64,000 nucleotides of DNA from Geodermatophilus saharensis. GTDB taxonomy: Bacteria; Actinomycetota; Actinomycetes; Mycobacteriales; Geodermatophilaceae. The notes below the pieces were generated by a model. The model ran no database searches, was not told where the DNA came from, and saw nothing but the letters and a program-made list of their open reading frames with translations. Numbering within the stretch: position 1 is the stretch's first letter; each line of letters starts with the position of its first letter. The stretch is from the NCBI RefSeq assembly GCF_900188205.1, contig NZ_FZOH01000003.1, positions 22,539 through 86,538 on the forward strand, in the 5' to 3' direction. Shown in pieces: positions 24,023 through 30,909 of the stretch. The position numbers were made by a program, and so were the translations under genes.

Positions 24023-24597
24023 CAGTCGACGCCGGCGCGCTCGGTGCCGGTGTGCAACAGCACCCCGCCGTCGAGGTCGTAGGTGCTCATCTGCCGGAGT
24101 CCGGGGGTGTAGGCGTGCACGCTCACGGCCGCTGCGGTGCCCCGGTTGGTCACCCGGTGCACGTGGTGCGGGCCGAAGGGCCGCACCCGCCCGGCGGTCA
24201 GCTGGGCGCGCACCTCCCGGACGGCGCCGACCGGCCCGCCGACGGTGTCCTCGGTCAGCGTCCCGCGGACGACGGCGAAGGCGCCGGCCGAGCCGCCGTG
24301 GTCGTGCAGCGGCGTGCCCTGGCCGGGCAGCCAGGTCAGCAGCCAGACCTGGGCGCCGGCGAGGTCGGTGGCCAGGGCGGGGTCGAGCAGGGCGGCGGCG
24401 TCCTCGGCCGGCAGCAGGCCGGTCCAGCGGCTGGCGGCGCGGTACTCGACCCGCGGCAGCCAGGCCTCGGCGACGGCGGCCAGGGCGGCGGCGACCGCGG
24501 CGGCGGAGGTGGTGCGGGCGGCGGTGCCTGCGGTGGTGTCCGCCGGGGTCGTGCGCCCCTGGGAGGCGTCGGTCAGCAGGGAGGTGAGCGGGGGCAT
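24019..24597 (-). CDS. cysteine dioxygenase type I
   Basis: The 192-residue cupin oxidises L-cysteine to cysteine sulfinate with O2 and Fe(II). PLHDHGGSAGAFAVVRG provides the first two iron histidines and PHHVHRVTNRG the third; the overall length fits bacterial enzymes of this type. A thiol dioxygenase acting on mercaptopropionate is the alternative, but the cysteine-responsive leader upstream favours cysteine. CCGGAGCC just before the ATG acts as the ribosome site. It forms an operon with the rhodanese. Confidence 0.87.
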   Translation of the reverse strand: MPPLTSLLTDASQGRTTPADTTAGTAARTTSAAAVAAALAAVAEAWLPRVEYRAASRWTGLLPAEDAAALLDPALATDLAGAQVWLLTWLPGQGTPLHDHGGSAGAFAVVRGTLTEDTVGGPVGAVREVRAQLTAGRVRPFGPHHVHRVTNRGTAAAVSVHAYTPGLRQMSTYDLDGGVLLHTGTERAGVDW

Positions 24598-24624
24598 CGG
24601 GGCTCCGGGTGCAGGGCGCGCCGG

Positions 24625-24641
24625 CGCCCCGTCGGGGGGCG
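24625..24641 (-). promoter_or_regulatory. candidate attenuator hairpin before cysteine dioxygenase
   Basis: CGCCCC (24625-24630) and GGGGCG (24636-24641) can pair between the leader-peptide stop and the cysteine dioxygenase ATG, within a wider GC-rich inverted pattern. This is where an attenuation structure would be expected; alternative pairings with the leader-peptide region were not computed. Confidence 0.3.
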
Positions 24642-24669
24642 GGCGCGGGAGGTGGCGGTGGTCGGGCGC

Positions 24670-24750
24670 TCAGGCGGCCGGACACAGCGCGCTGGCCACC
24701 CGCAGCAGGTCGACGGCGGACCGGCGGGTGAGCGTCAGGGCGGGTGCCAC
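24670..24750 (-). CDS. cysteine-type leader peptide (LRVASALC family)
   Basis: A 26-codon reading frame starts at GTG 24750 and ends TGA 24670. It contains TRRSAVDLLRVASALC followed by PAA. The LLRVASALC ending matches short leader peptides found before sulfur-metabolism genes in many actinobacteria, in which ribosome pausing at the cysteine codon is thought to sense cysteine supply. It has its own promoter with TTGACA and sits 72 nt before the cysteine dioxygenase gene. Confidence 0.8.
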   Translation of the reverse strand: MAPALTLTRRSAVDLLRVASALCPAA

Positions 24751-24756
24751 GCCGCC

Positions 24757-24785
24757 ATCCGACCCGGCGCCCGAATGTGTGTCAA
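24757..24785 (-). promoter_or_regulatory. promoter of the leader peptide-cysteine dioxygenase-rhodanese operon
   Basis: A consensus TTGACA (24780-24785) is followed by a 17-nt spacer and TCGGAT (24757-24762), then 6 nt to the GTG of the leader peptide. This arrangement implies a leaderless leader-peptide transcript. Confidence 0.6.
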
Positions 24786-24840
24786 GTCGATCGGCGTGGT
24801 GCACTTTGGCGTGTCGCGTGTCAGGGCCGCGTGGACGGCG

Positions 24841-25743
24841 TCAGGCGGGCAGGACGACGGTGCGCAGCTCGTGCGCGCCGTCGGGGCGGGTGGCCTCGTA
24901 GAACCAGCGGGCACCCCCGCCGGGCAGCGCGACGACGTCGGCGTAGCGCAGCCCGTGCGGCGCGTGGGGGCTCTGCAGGTACGGCCCGCCCGGGGCGGCG
25001 CGGAAGCCGCCGCCGTCGAGCCGGGCGAGGCCGGTGCGCTCCTCCCAGTTCTCCGCCGCGGTGGCCCGGCCGTCGTAGAGCGCCCAGGTGCGGTCGCCGT
25101 CGAGGACGACCGTGCTGAACCGCACGCCGCGGGCGTCCCAGCCGCCCGGGGTGCCGGCCAGCGCGGTGCCGCGCCAGGTCCAGGTGACGCCGTCGGGGCT
25201 GGTGGCGTGCTCGGTGGTCATCCGGTCGGTGGCGCCGGGGTCGTCGAGCGGGTGCACCGAGGCCCACAGGTGCCACTGGCCGCCGTCCCACCGCACGACG
25301 GGGTCCTTGGGCGCCTCGGTGGCGCTGCCGGGCAGCACGGTGCGCGGCTCGGCCGCGGCCAGCCCCTCCACGGTGCCGGCCTCCAGCAGGTCCACCCGCC
25401 AGTGCCGGGTGCCCGGCGTCGCGCAGCTGACGTAGAGCCGCCATCGGCCCTCGGGCGTGTGCACCAGCGCCGGCCGCTCCAGCGACTCGGCGCCGAAGCG
25501 CTCCTTGCCGAGCGCGAGGACCGGCTCGAAGCGGACGCCGTCGTCGGACCGCGCCACCACGGTGCCGAAGCCGCGGCCCTCGCCGACCGGGCGGCGCAGC
25601 CGGTGGGCCAGCCACCAGGTGCCCTCGACCAGCTGGGCCGACGGCGCGCCGGCCCACGATCCCGGGCGCGGGTCCTCCGGCTCGACGGCGACCTCGGCCT
25701 CGGCCCAGAAGCGGTCGGGCGCCGGGGGGCGGGGCGCGGTCAC
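24841..25743 (-). CDS. beta-propeller glycosidase-like protein, uncharacterised
   Basis: The 300-residue protein has the repeated blade-like segments of five-bladed propeller hydrolases (GH32/43/130-like): GAPSAQLVEGTWWLAHRLRRP, GTVVARSDDGVRFEPVLAL, ERPALVHTPEGRWRLYVSC, KDPVVRWDGGQWHLWASVH, STVVLDGDRTWALYDGRA and LRYADVVALPGGGARWFYE. No signal peptide is visible, so it is probably cytoplasmic. Catalytic acids cannot be assigned by eye. GAGAGGAG lies 7 nt before the GTG. It is divergent from a sulfotransferase; glycan handling is a guess. Confidence 0.6.
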   Translation of the reverse strand: MTAPRPPAPDRFWAEAEVAVEPEDPRPGSWAGAPSAQLVEGTWWLAHRLRRPVGEGRGFGTVVARSDDGVRFEPVLALGKERFGAESLERPALVHTPEGRWRLYVSCATPGTRHWRVDLLEAGTVEGLAAAEPRTVLPGSATEAPKDPVVRWDGGQWHLWASVHPLDDPGATDRMTTEHATSPDGVTWTWRGTALAGTPGGWDARGVRFSTVVLDGDRTWALYDGRATAAENWEERTGLARLDGGGFRAAPGGPYLQSPHAPHGLRYADVVALPGGGARWFYEATRPDGAHELRTVVLPA

Positions 25744-25810
25744 TGGACGGCTCCTCTCGGCCAGGTGGCGGACCTCCCCGTGTGTACACCGCAGGACGGG
25801 GGTGGGCCGG

Positions 25811-26779
25811 GTGTCCGCTGACGCCGGCCGGCTCCCGCAGTTCGTGATCGCCGGTGCCCCCAAGGCCGGGACGACGGCGCTGCACGCGGCGCTGGCCACC
25901 CACCCGGGGCTGTACCTGTCGCCGGTCAAGGAGCCGAAGTACTACCTGACCGACGGCCGCCCGCCGCCGCGCAGCCGCCAGCGCGGACCCGGGGACGCGC
26001 ACAGCGCGCGGGAGTGGGTGTGGCGGCGGGAGGACTACCTGCGGCTGTTCGACGGCGCCCCGCCGGGGACGGTGCGCGGGGAGAGCACGCCGTTCTACCT
26101 CCACGACCGCGCCGCGCAGCGCCGCCTGGCCGCCGACGTCCCGGGGATCCGCGTGGTGGTCGTCGTGCGCGACCCGGTGGACCGGGCGTGGTCGAACTGG
26201 GTGCACCTGCGCGCCGACGGCCTGGAGCCCGAGGCGGACTTCGGCACCGCCGTCTCGCGGGAGGACGCGCGGGTGGCCGCCGGCTGGGCGCCCTTCTGGC
26301 ACTACCGCGGGCTGGGGCGCTACGGCGAGCAGCTGCGCGACCTGTACGCCGTGCTGCCGCGGTCGCAGGTGCTCCTGCTGCGCTACCGGCAGCTGGTCGA
26401 CACCCCGCGCGAGACGCTCGACCGGGTCAGCGACTTCCTCGGCGTCGAGCCGGGGGTGGCGCACACGGTGGCGCCGGAGAACGTGAAGCCCCACGTCCCG
26501 GACACGCCCCGCTACCGGGCGCTGGCCCGGGTGGTGCGGGCCGGTGCGGCGGTGGGCGCGTTCGCGCCGCCGCAGGTGTGGCGGCAGGTCTCGCGGCCGC
26601 TGCTCGCCGCGCTGCACGCCGGCCGCGTGCCCCGGCCGCCGCTGCCGGTCGAGGTGCGCCGCGCGGTGCTCGCCCCGCTGCTGCCCGACATCGCGCTGCT
26701 CGAGGAGCTCACCGGGGAGTCCTTCGACGACTGGCGCCGCGACACCGGCCGCGGCGACTTCGGCTCCCGCCGGTCCTGA
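25811..26779 (+). CDS. sulfotransferase
   Basis: The 322-residue protein has the PAPS-binding loop FVIAGAPKAGTTALHAAL (5'-phosphosulfate motif) and the 3'-phosphate motif VVVVRDPVDRAWSNWVHLR, with the conserved arginine and serine. YYLTDGRPP and WHYRGLGRYGEQL follow the pattern of the heparan/carbohydrate-type Sulfotransfer family in actinobacteria. It would transfer sulfate from PAPS to a hydroxyl or amine acceptor, possibly a surface glycan or glycolipid. The GTG start leaves only 9 residues before the PAPS strand. Confidence 0.85.
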   Translation: MSADAGRLPQFVIAGAPKAGTTALHAALATHPGLYLSPVKEPKYYLTDGRPPPRSRQRGPGDAHSAREWVWRREDYLRLFDGAPPGTVRGESTPFYLHDRAAQRRLAADVPGIRVVVVVRDPVDRAWSNWVHLRADGLEPEADFGTAVSREDARVAAGWAPFWHYRGLGRYGEQLRDLYAVLPRSQVLLLRYRQLVDTPRETLDRVSDFLGVEPGVAHTVAPENVKPHVPDTPRYRALARVVRAGAAVGAFAPPQVWRQVSRPLLAALHAGRVPRPPLPVEVRRAVLAPLLPDIALLEELTGESFDDWRRDTGRGDFGSRRS

Positions 26780-26782
26780 GGG

Positions 26783-27352
26783 TCAGCGGCGCCCCCGGTA
26801 GGTCAGGTGGGTGCACGTCCGGCTCACCTCGACCGACGCCTGTTGGAGCTGCTGGCGGCCGGCGCCGGTGGACAGCGGGGTGCCCCCGCCCAGGACCTCC
26901 GGGGCGAGGTGCAGGCGCAGCTCGTCGAGCAGCCCGTCCCGCAGGCACGAGCCGACCAGCGCCCCGCCGCCCATGACGAAGACGTCGCGGTCGCCGGCGG
27001 CTGCCCGGGCCCGTCGGATCGCCGTGGCGGGGCCGTCGGTCACGAACGTGAAGGTGTGGGTGGCCGCGAGCCGGTGCTCCGCCGGCGGGCTGCTGGTGAC
27101 GACGACGAAGGGCGGCCGGGCGTCGACCGTCGCGCCGTAGCCCATGCCGTCGCTCCACCCCCGGTCGACGTCGTCGAAGGTGCGCCGGCCCATGACGACG
27201 GCACCGGAGGCGGCGACGTGCCGCTCGAGGACCCCGCGGTCGACGGGGTCGTCGCTGCGCAGCGCCCAGGCGTGGATGGCCTCGACGCCGTCGTCGGGGC
27301 CATCCACGAAGCCGTCGAGGGAGACCGTGATGTCGCCGATGACGAGGGTCAT
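26783..27352 (-). CDS. RibD C-terminal/dihydrofolate reductase-like protein
   Basis: The 189-residue protein begins MTLVIGDITVSLDGFVDGPDD and contains GAVVMGRRTFDDVDRGW, PPFVVVTSSPP, DVFVMGGGALVGSCLRDGLLDELRLHLAPEVLGGG. This is the stand-alone RibD_C family, with the NADPH-binding GGG motif. Members reduce diverse substrates and most are uncharacterised; it is not the housekeeping folA. A second member of the family lies at 55790-56332. It converges closely (3 nt) with the sulfotransferase gene. Confidence 0.82.
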   Translation of the reverse strand: MTLVIGDITVSLDGFVDGPDDGVEAIHAWALRSDDPVDRGVLERHVAASGAVVMGRRTFDDVDRGWSDGMGYGATVDARPPFVVVTSSPPAEHRLAATHTFTFVTDGPATAIRRARAAAGDRDVFVMGGGALVGSCLRDGLLDELRLHLAPEVLGGGTPLSTGAGRQQLQQASVEVSRTCTHLTYRGRR

Positions 27353-27426
27353 GTGGTGTGGACGCCGCTGGGGCCGCGCACTCATCGCCGGTGTGGTGCT
27401 CGAGGTGGTGTCAAGGGGTGGCGCCT

Positions 27427-27491
27427 GTGGACAGGCGCCTGACCTGCGGATACGGGTCGCCGGGCGGCCCGTTCTGCGGTAGCCTCCGTAC
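27427..27491 (+). repeat. upstream segment shared with the DUF222 gene at the left edge
   Basis: This segment aligns without gaps to the reverse complement of about 264-330: both have CTGTGGACAG, then GACCTGCGGATACGG, 32 variable bases, and a TAGCCT/TATCCT -10 box 6 nt before the start codon. The conserved 5' flank shows that the repeat unit includes the promoter. Confidence 0.75.
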
Positions 27492-27635
27492 GTGTGTTCG
27501 GGTAGGTGGCAGGCCGGTGGCGACGTCCTGGATGACGTCGCCGCGCTGGTGGCCGAGCGCAACCGGATCGACGCGGCCCTGGCCCGCCGGGTGCGGGCGG
27601 CCGAGCTGTCCCAGGCGCCGGAGCGGGACGGGCAG
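27492..27635 (+). pseudogene. truncated DUF222 (13E12-type) gene fragment
   Basis: GTG 27492 opens a frame starting MCSGRWQAGGDVLDDVAALV and continuing to QAPERDGQ. Over these 48 codons only five residues differ from the left-edge DUF222 protein. Homology stops abruptly at 27635, where the DNA changes to the 3' end of the neighbouring hydrolase gene, so all downstream coding sequence (several hundred codons in full-length members) is missing. The -10 TAGCCT at 27480-27485 is intact, so a short transcript may still be made antisense to the lactonase-like gene. Confidence 0.85.
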
Positions 27636-27652
27636 GCCGCCTGCGGAGTGCC

Positions 27653-28276
27653 TCAGCCGGCGCTGGGTCGCCACGGTTCGTGCGCGTGCGCGAGCCAGAC
27701 CATCTCCGGGTCGAGCCCGCGGATCAGCAGCTGGCCCTCGGTCTGCGGCTCGTCGAGCTCGCCGGACCACACCGCTGCGTCGCCGGCGATGACCACCGGT
27801 CGCCCGCCGGTCTCGACGACCACCACCTGCGTGCCGGGCGTGTGGCCAGGGGCCGGGACGAGCCGGAGCCCGGGGAGCAGCTCGAGCTCCCCGTCGACCG
27901 GCACGTACCGCACTCCGGGCGCCTCGACCCACTCCCGGATCGTGTAGTCGTCCTGGCTGCGCGCGTCGTCGAGCTCCCGGCGCTGGACGTAGACCGGCGT
28001 GCCGGCGAAGAGGTGGTTGCCGCCGCAGTGGTCGAAGTGCAGGTGCGTGTTGACGACCACGTCGATGCCGGCGGGATCGACGTCCTGCTCGCTCCACGGG
28101 CGCACGCGGGGATCCATGTCGGCGACGAGCGGGTGTGTCTCCGTCATGCCGGTGTCGACCAGCACCCGCCCCTCGGGATGGTCGACGACGTACACGTAGA
28201 CCGGCATCAGCTCGCCCTCGGCGACCAGGTCGGCGACCCGGACCGGCGTGATCGTGGTGCCAGCGGGCGCGTTCAT
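27653..28276 (-). CDS. MBL-fold hydrolase, N-acyl homoserine lactonase-like
   Basis: The 207-residue metallo-beta-lactamase-fold protein has VLVDTGMTETHPLV, the metal motif NTHLHFDHCGGN (HxHxDH), PAPGHTPGTQVVVVETGG with the third histidine, VVIAGDAAVWSG with the bridging aspartate, and a terminal HAHEPW histidine. The layout fits AiiA/AttM-type lactonases, but other small lactones or esters are possible. The ATG at 28276 has no ribosome site of its own; it overlaps the stop of a 14-codon upstream frame with a strong one. Its 3' end abuts the DUF222 fragment. Confidence 0.82.
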   Translation of the reverse strand: MNAPAGTTITPVRVADLVAEGELMPVYVYVVDHPEGRVLVDTGMTETHPLVADMDPRVRPWSEQDVDPAGIDVVVNTHLHFDHCGGNHLFAGTPVYVQRRELDDARSQDDYTIREWVEAPGVRYVPVDGELELLPGLRLVPAPGHTPGTQVVVVETGGRPVVIAGDAAVWSGELDEPQTEGQLLIRGLDPEMVWLAHAHEPWRPSAG

Positions 28277-28317
28277 CGTGCGACGACCGGCGGGGTGGCG
28301 GTCGAGGGGAGGGTCAT
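28273..28317 (-). CDS. 14-codon upstream open reading frame coupled to the lactonase-like gene
   Basis: AAGGAG (28324-28329) lies 6 nt before an ATG that encodes MTLPSTATPPVVAR and then stops. Its TGA overlaps the ATG of the hydrolase (ATGA). The hydrolase start has no ribosome site, so translation probably reaches it by termination-reinitiation from this frame. The peptide has no recognisable feature. Confidence 0.5.
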   Translation of the reverse strand: MTLPSTATPPVVAR

Positions 28318-28505
28318 GGACGGCTCCTTCACCGTGCTGTGGCCGGCGCGACCTGCTCGGGCCGTGGTCGGCCGGCAGCGGCTGCTCAGTGGGGTCACGC
28401 TCATGCGTAGACGCTGCGAGCTACCACGACTCATCGCCGCACGCGGCGCCCCGAGGACGGGCACCGGGTCGACAGGAGCGGTGCAACCGTGGTTGCATCA
28501 TCGCC
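28277..28505. other. divergent intergenic region between lactonase-like gene and chromate operon
   Basis: About 230 nt. Apart from the 14-codon frame (28273-28317) and the palindrome at 28482-28497 I see no gene. Confidence 0.5.
28482..28497. promoter_or_regulatory. palindromic operator before the chrB-chrA operon
   Basis: TGCAACC-GT-GGTTGCA, perfect 7-bp arms, ends 8 nt before the GTG of the chrB-N gene. The location over the core promoter of an apparently leaderless gene fits a repressor site. ChrB itself is a reported chromate-responsive regulator in other bacteria and is the obvious candidate to bind. Confidence 0.6.
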
Positions 28506-29003
28506 GTGGCGGCCGTCGGGGAGTGGGTGTTGCTCTCGTACCGCCTGCCGCGCGAACCGTCGGGCCCGCGGACGACGCTGTGGCGGCGGCTGCGCCGGCT
28601 CGGCGTGGCCCAGCTCGGGGACGGCGTGGTGGCCCTCCCCGCCGACGCGCGCACCCGCGAGTCGCTCGAGTGGCTCGCCGACGACGTCCTCGCCGCCGGC
28701 GGCAGCGCCGGGGTCTGGCTCGCCCGCCCGGCCGGCACCGCCCAGGAGCGCGAGCTGGCCGCCGGGATGGCCGCGGCCCGGGCGGAGGAGTACCGCGCGT
28801 TCACCGCGGAGTGCGCAGCGGCCCTCGCGTCCCCCGACGCCGACCGTGCCCGCGCGCTGCGGCGGCTGCGCGGTGAGTGGCGCGCCATCGGCCGGCGCGA
28901 CTTCTTCCCGCCGGCCGAGCGGGACCCGGCCGGCGCGGCGCTGCGGGCGCTGGCCGAGGCGGTCGGCGAGCCGCTGGCGGCCGGGCGGGGGAGCCGGCGG
29001 TGA
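28506..29003 (+). CDS. ChrB N-terminal domain protein (chromate-resistance regulator half)
   Basis: The 165-residue protein begins GEWVLLSYRLPREPSGPRTTLWRRLRRLG and continues GDGVVALPADARTRESLEWLADDV, the N-terminal domain of ChrB. The second half is helical and charged. In other bacteria ChrB is a single protein of about 310 residues; here its C-terminal domain is a separate gene joined by a GTGA overlap. The start lies 8 nt after a perfect palindrome. Probable role: sensing chromate and controlling the operon. Confidence 0.8.
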   Translation: MAAVGEWVLLSYRLPREPSGPRTTLWRRLRRLGVAQLGDGVVALPADARTRESLEWLADDVLAAGGSAGVWLARPAGTAQERELAAGMAAARAEEYRAFTAECAAALASPDADRARALRRLRGEWRAIGRRDFFPPAERDPAGAALRALAEAVGEPLAAGRGSRR

Positions 29004-29431
29004 GGTGGGCGACCCGGGCCGGGGTGCACGTCGACCGCGCCGCCTGCGCCTGGCTGATCCGCCGGTTCGTCGACCCGGACGCCGAGTTCGTCTTCGTCGC
29101 CGACCCCGCCGACGTGCCGGCCGACGCCACGCCCTTCGACATGCGCGGCGCGGAGCTCGGCCACGTCGGCGGGAACTGCTCGTTCGAGACGATCCTGCGC
29201 GTCCACGGCCTCACCGACCCCGCGCTGGAGCGGATCGGCGAGATCGTGCACGAGGCCGACCTCGACGACGGCCGCTTCGACGCCCCCGAGGCCCCGGGCC
29301 TCGACGTCCTGCTGCGCGGCCTGTCGATGACCGGCGACGACGAGCGCACCCTCGCCGTCTCCGGGCCGCTGTTCGACGGGCTCCACGAGTACGTCCGCCG
29401 CCGCCTGCTGCTCGGCCGTGAACCGGCCTGA
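29000..29431 (+). CDS. ChrB C-terminal domain protein
   Basis: The 143-residue protein starts RWATRAGVHVDRAACAWLIRRFVDPDAEFVFV and has FDMRGAELGHVGGNCSFETILRVHGLTDPALERIGEIVHEADL, the conserved core of the ChrB C-terminal domain, with Cys/His/Asp/Glu residues that could bind an oxyanion or metal. It is split from the N-terminal domain gene but overlaps it by 4 nt, so both products should be made in similar amounts and may form a complex. Confidence 0.82.
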   Translation: MRWATRAGVHVDRAACAWLIRRFVDPDAEFVFVADPADVPADATPFDMRGAELGHVGGNCSFETILRVHGLTDPALERIGEIVHEADLDDGRFDAPEAPGLDVLLRGLSMTGDDERTLAVSGPLFDGLHEYVRRRLLLGREPA

Positions 29432-29446
29432 CCCCGACGGAGACCC

Positions 29447-30826
29447 GTGACCCCCGAGCCGCGCCCGACCCCCGCCGAGACCCGCCCGGCGACGGCGGTG
29501 CCACCGTTCCGCACCGCCGTCCGCGCGTGGTTCCTGGTGTCCCTGCAGACCTTCGGCGGCCCCGCCGGCCAGATCGCGGTCATGCAGCGCGAGCTGGTCG
29601 ACGAGCGCCGCTGGATCGGCCAGCGCCGGTTCCTGCACGCCATGAACTACTGCATGCTGCTGCCCGGCCCCGAGGCCCAGCAGCTGGCCACCTACGTCGG
29701 CTGGCTGCTGCACGGCACGCGCGGCGGCCTCGTCGCCGGGGGGTTGTTCGTCCTCCCGGGCGTCCTCGCGCTGCTGGCCCTGTCGGTGGTCTACGTCGCC
29801 TTCGGCGACACCACCGCGGTGGCCGCGCTGTTCGCCGGGCTGGCGCCGGCGGTGGTGGCGATCGTCGTGCAGGCGGTGCAGCGGGTGGGCCGGCGCGCGC
29901 TCACCAGCCCGCCGCTGGTCGCCATCGCCGTCGCCGCGTTCCTGGCGCTGGCGCTGTTCGCCGTCCCGTTCCCGCTCGTCGTGCTCGCCGCCGGGCTCGT
30001 GGGCTGGGTGCTCGGCCGCCGGCGCCCGGCGGCGGTCGCCGAGCCACCCGCCGACGACGGCCTCGCACCGGTCATCGCCGACGACGCCCTGCACTCCGAG
30101 CGCCCCTCCGGTCGCCGCACGCTCACCGTGCTCGCCGCCGGGCTGCTCGCCTGGGCCGTGCCGCTGGGCGCCGTCGTCCTGCTCAACGGCCCCGGCAGCA
30201 CGCTCTCCGAGCAGGGGCTGTTCTTCTCCGGCGCCGCGGTGGTCACCTTCGGCGGCGCCTACGCGGTGCTCGCCTACGTCGCGCAGGCCGCCGTGGGCAC
30301 CTACGGCTGGCTGGCGCCGGGGGAGATGGTGCGCGGGCTGGCGCTGGCCGAGACCACGCCCGGGCCGCTCATCATGGTCGTGCAGTTCGTCGCCTTCGTC
30401 GGCGCCTTCCGCGCCCCCGGCGGGCTCGACCCCTGGGCCGCCGCGGTGCTCGCCTCGCTGCTGGTCACCTGGGTGACGTTCGTGCCGAGCTTCCTGTTCG
30501 TCCTGCTCGGCGCCCCCTACATCGAGCGGCTGCGCGGCAACCGGTCGCTGTCGGCCGCGCTCACCGGCATCACCGCCGCGGTCGTCGGCGTCATCGCCAG
30601 CCTCGGCCTCTACTTCGCCGTCCACACGCTGTTCTCCGAGACCGTGCGGCTCGGCCCGCTGGCGCTGGAGCTGCCCGACCCCTCCGCCGTGCGCCCGGTG
30701 GCCTGGGCCGTCGCCGCGGTCGCCGCCGTCCTGCTGTTCCGGCTGCGGTGGTCGGTGCTGCGGACGCTCGGCGTCTGCGCCGTGCTCGGGCTGGCCGCCG
30801 GCCTGGCCGGGCTGCCGGTGACGTGA
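29447..30826 (+). CDS. chrA: ChrA chromate efflux transporter, two-domain
   Basis: The 459-residue membrane protein is a long-chain CHR transporter with two homologous halves. The first carries FLVSLQTFGGPAGQIAVMQRELVDERRWI and NYCMLLPGPEAQQLATYVGWLLHG; the second carries VTFGGAYAVLAYVAQ and GLALAETTPGPLIMVVQFVAFVGAF. It exports chromate from the cytoplasm using the proton-motive force. About 15 nt separate it from the chrB-C gene. The signature residues of both halves look intact. Confidence 0.9.
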   Translation: MTPEPRPTPAETRPATAVPPFRTAVRAWFLVSLQTFGGPAGQIAVMQRELVDERRWIGQRRFLHAMNYCMLLPGPEAQQLATYVGWLLHGTRGGLVAGGLFVLPGVLALLALSVVYVAFGDTTAVAALFAGLAPAVVAIVVQAVQRVGRRALTSPPLVAIAVAAFLALALFAVPFPLVVLAAGLVGWVLGRRRPAAVAEPPADDGLAPVIADDALHSERPSGRRTLTVLAAGLLAWAVPLGAVVLLNGPGSTLSEQGLFFSGAAVVTFGGAYAVLAYVAQAAVGTYGWLAPGEMVRGLALAETTPGPLIMVVQFVAFVGAFRAPGGLDPWAAAVLASLLVTWVTFVPSFLFVLLGAPYIERLRGNRSLSAALTGITAAVVGVIASLGLYFAVHTLFSETVRLGPLALELPDPSAVRPVAWAVAAVAAVLLFRLRWSVLRTLGVCAVLGLAAGLAGLPVT

Positions 30827-30909
30827 GGGTGGGTGACCGGCGGCCGGCCGGGTAGGGCTCCCGGCCGAGGGCGGCGGGCAGCCCGGCCCGCCCCGGACGG
30901 GAGGCAGAG

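Noticed and set aside
28273-28464. 63-codon minus-strand frame extending the lactonase-like upstream region
   Set aside because: No ribosome site or recognisable composition; the 14-codon frame with AAGGAG is better supported.
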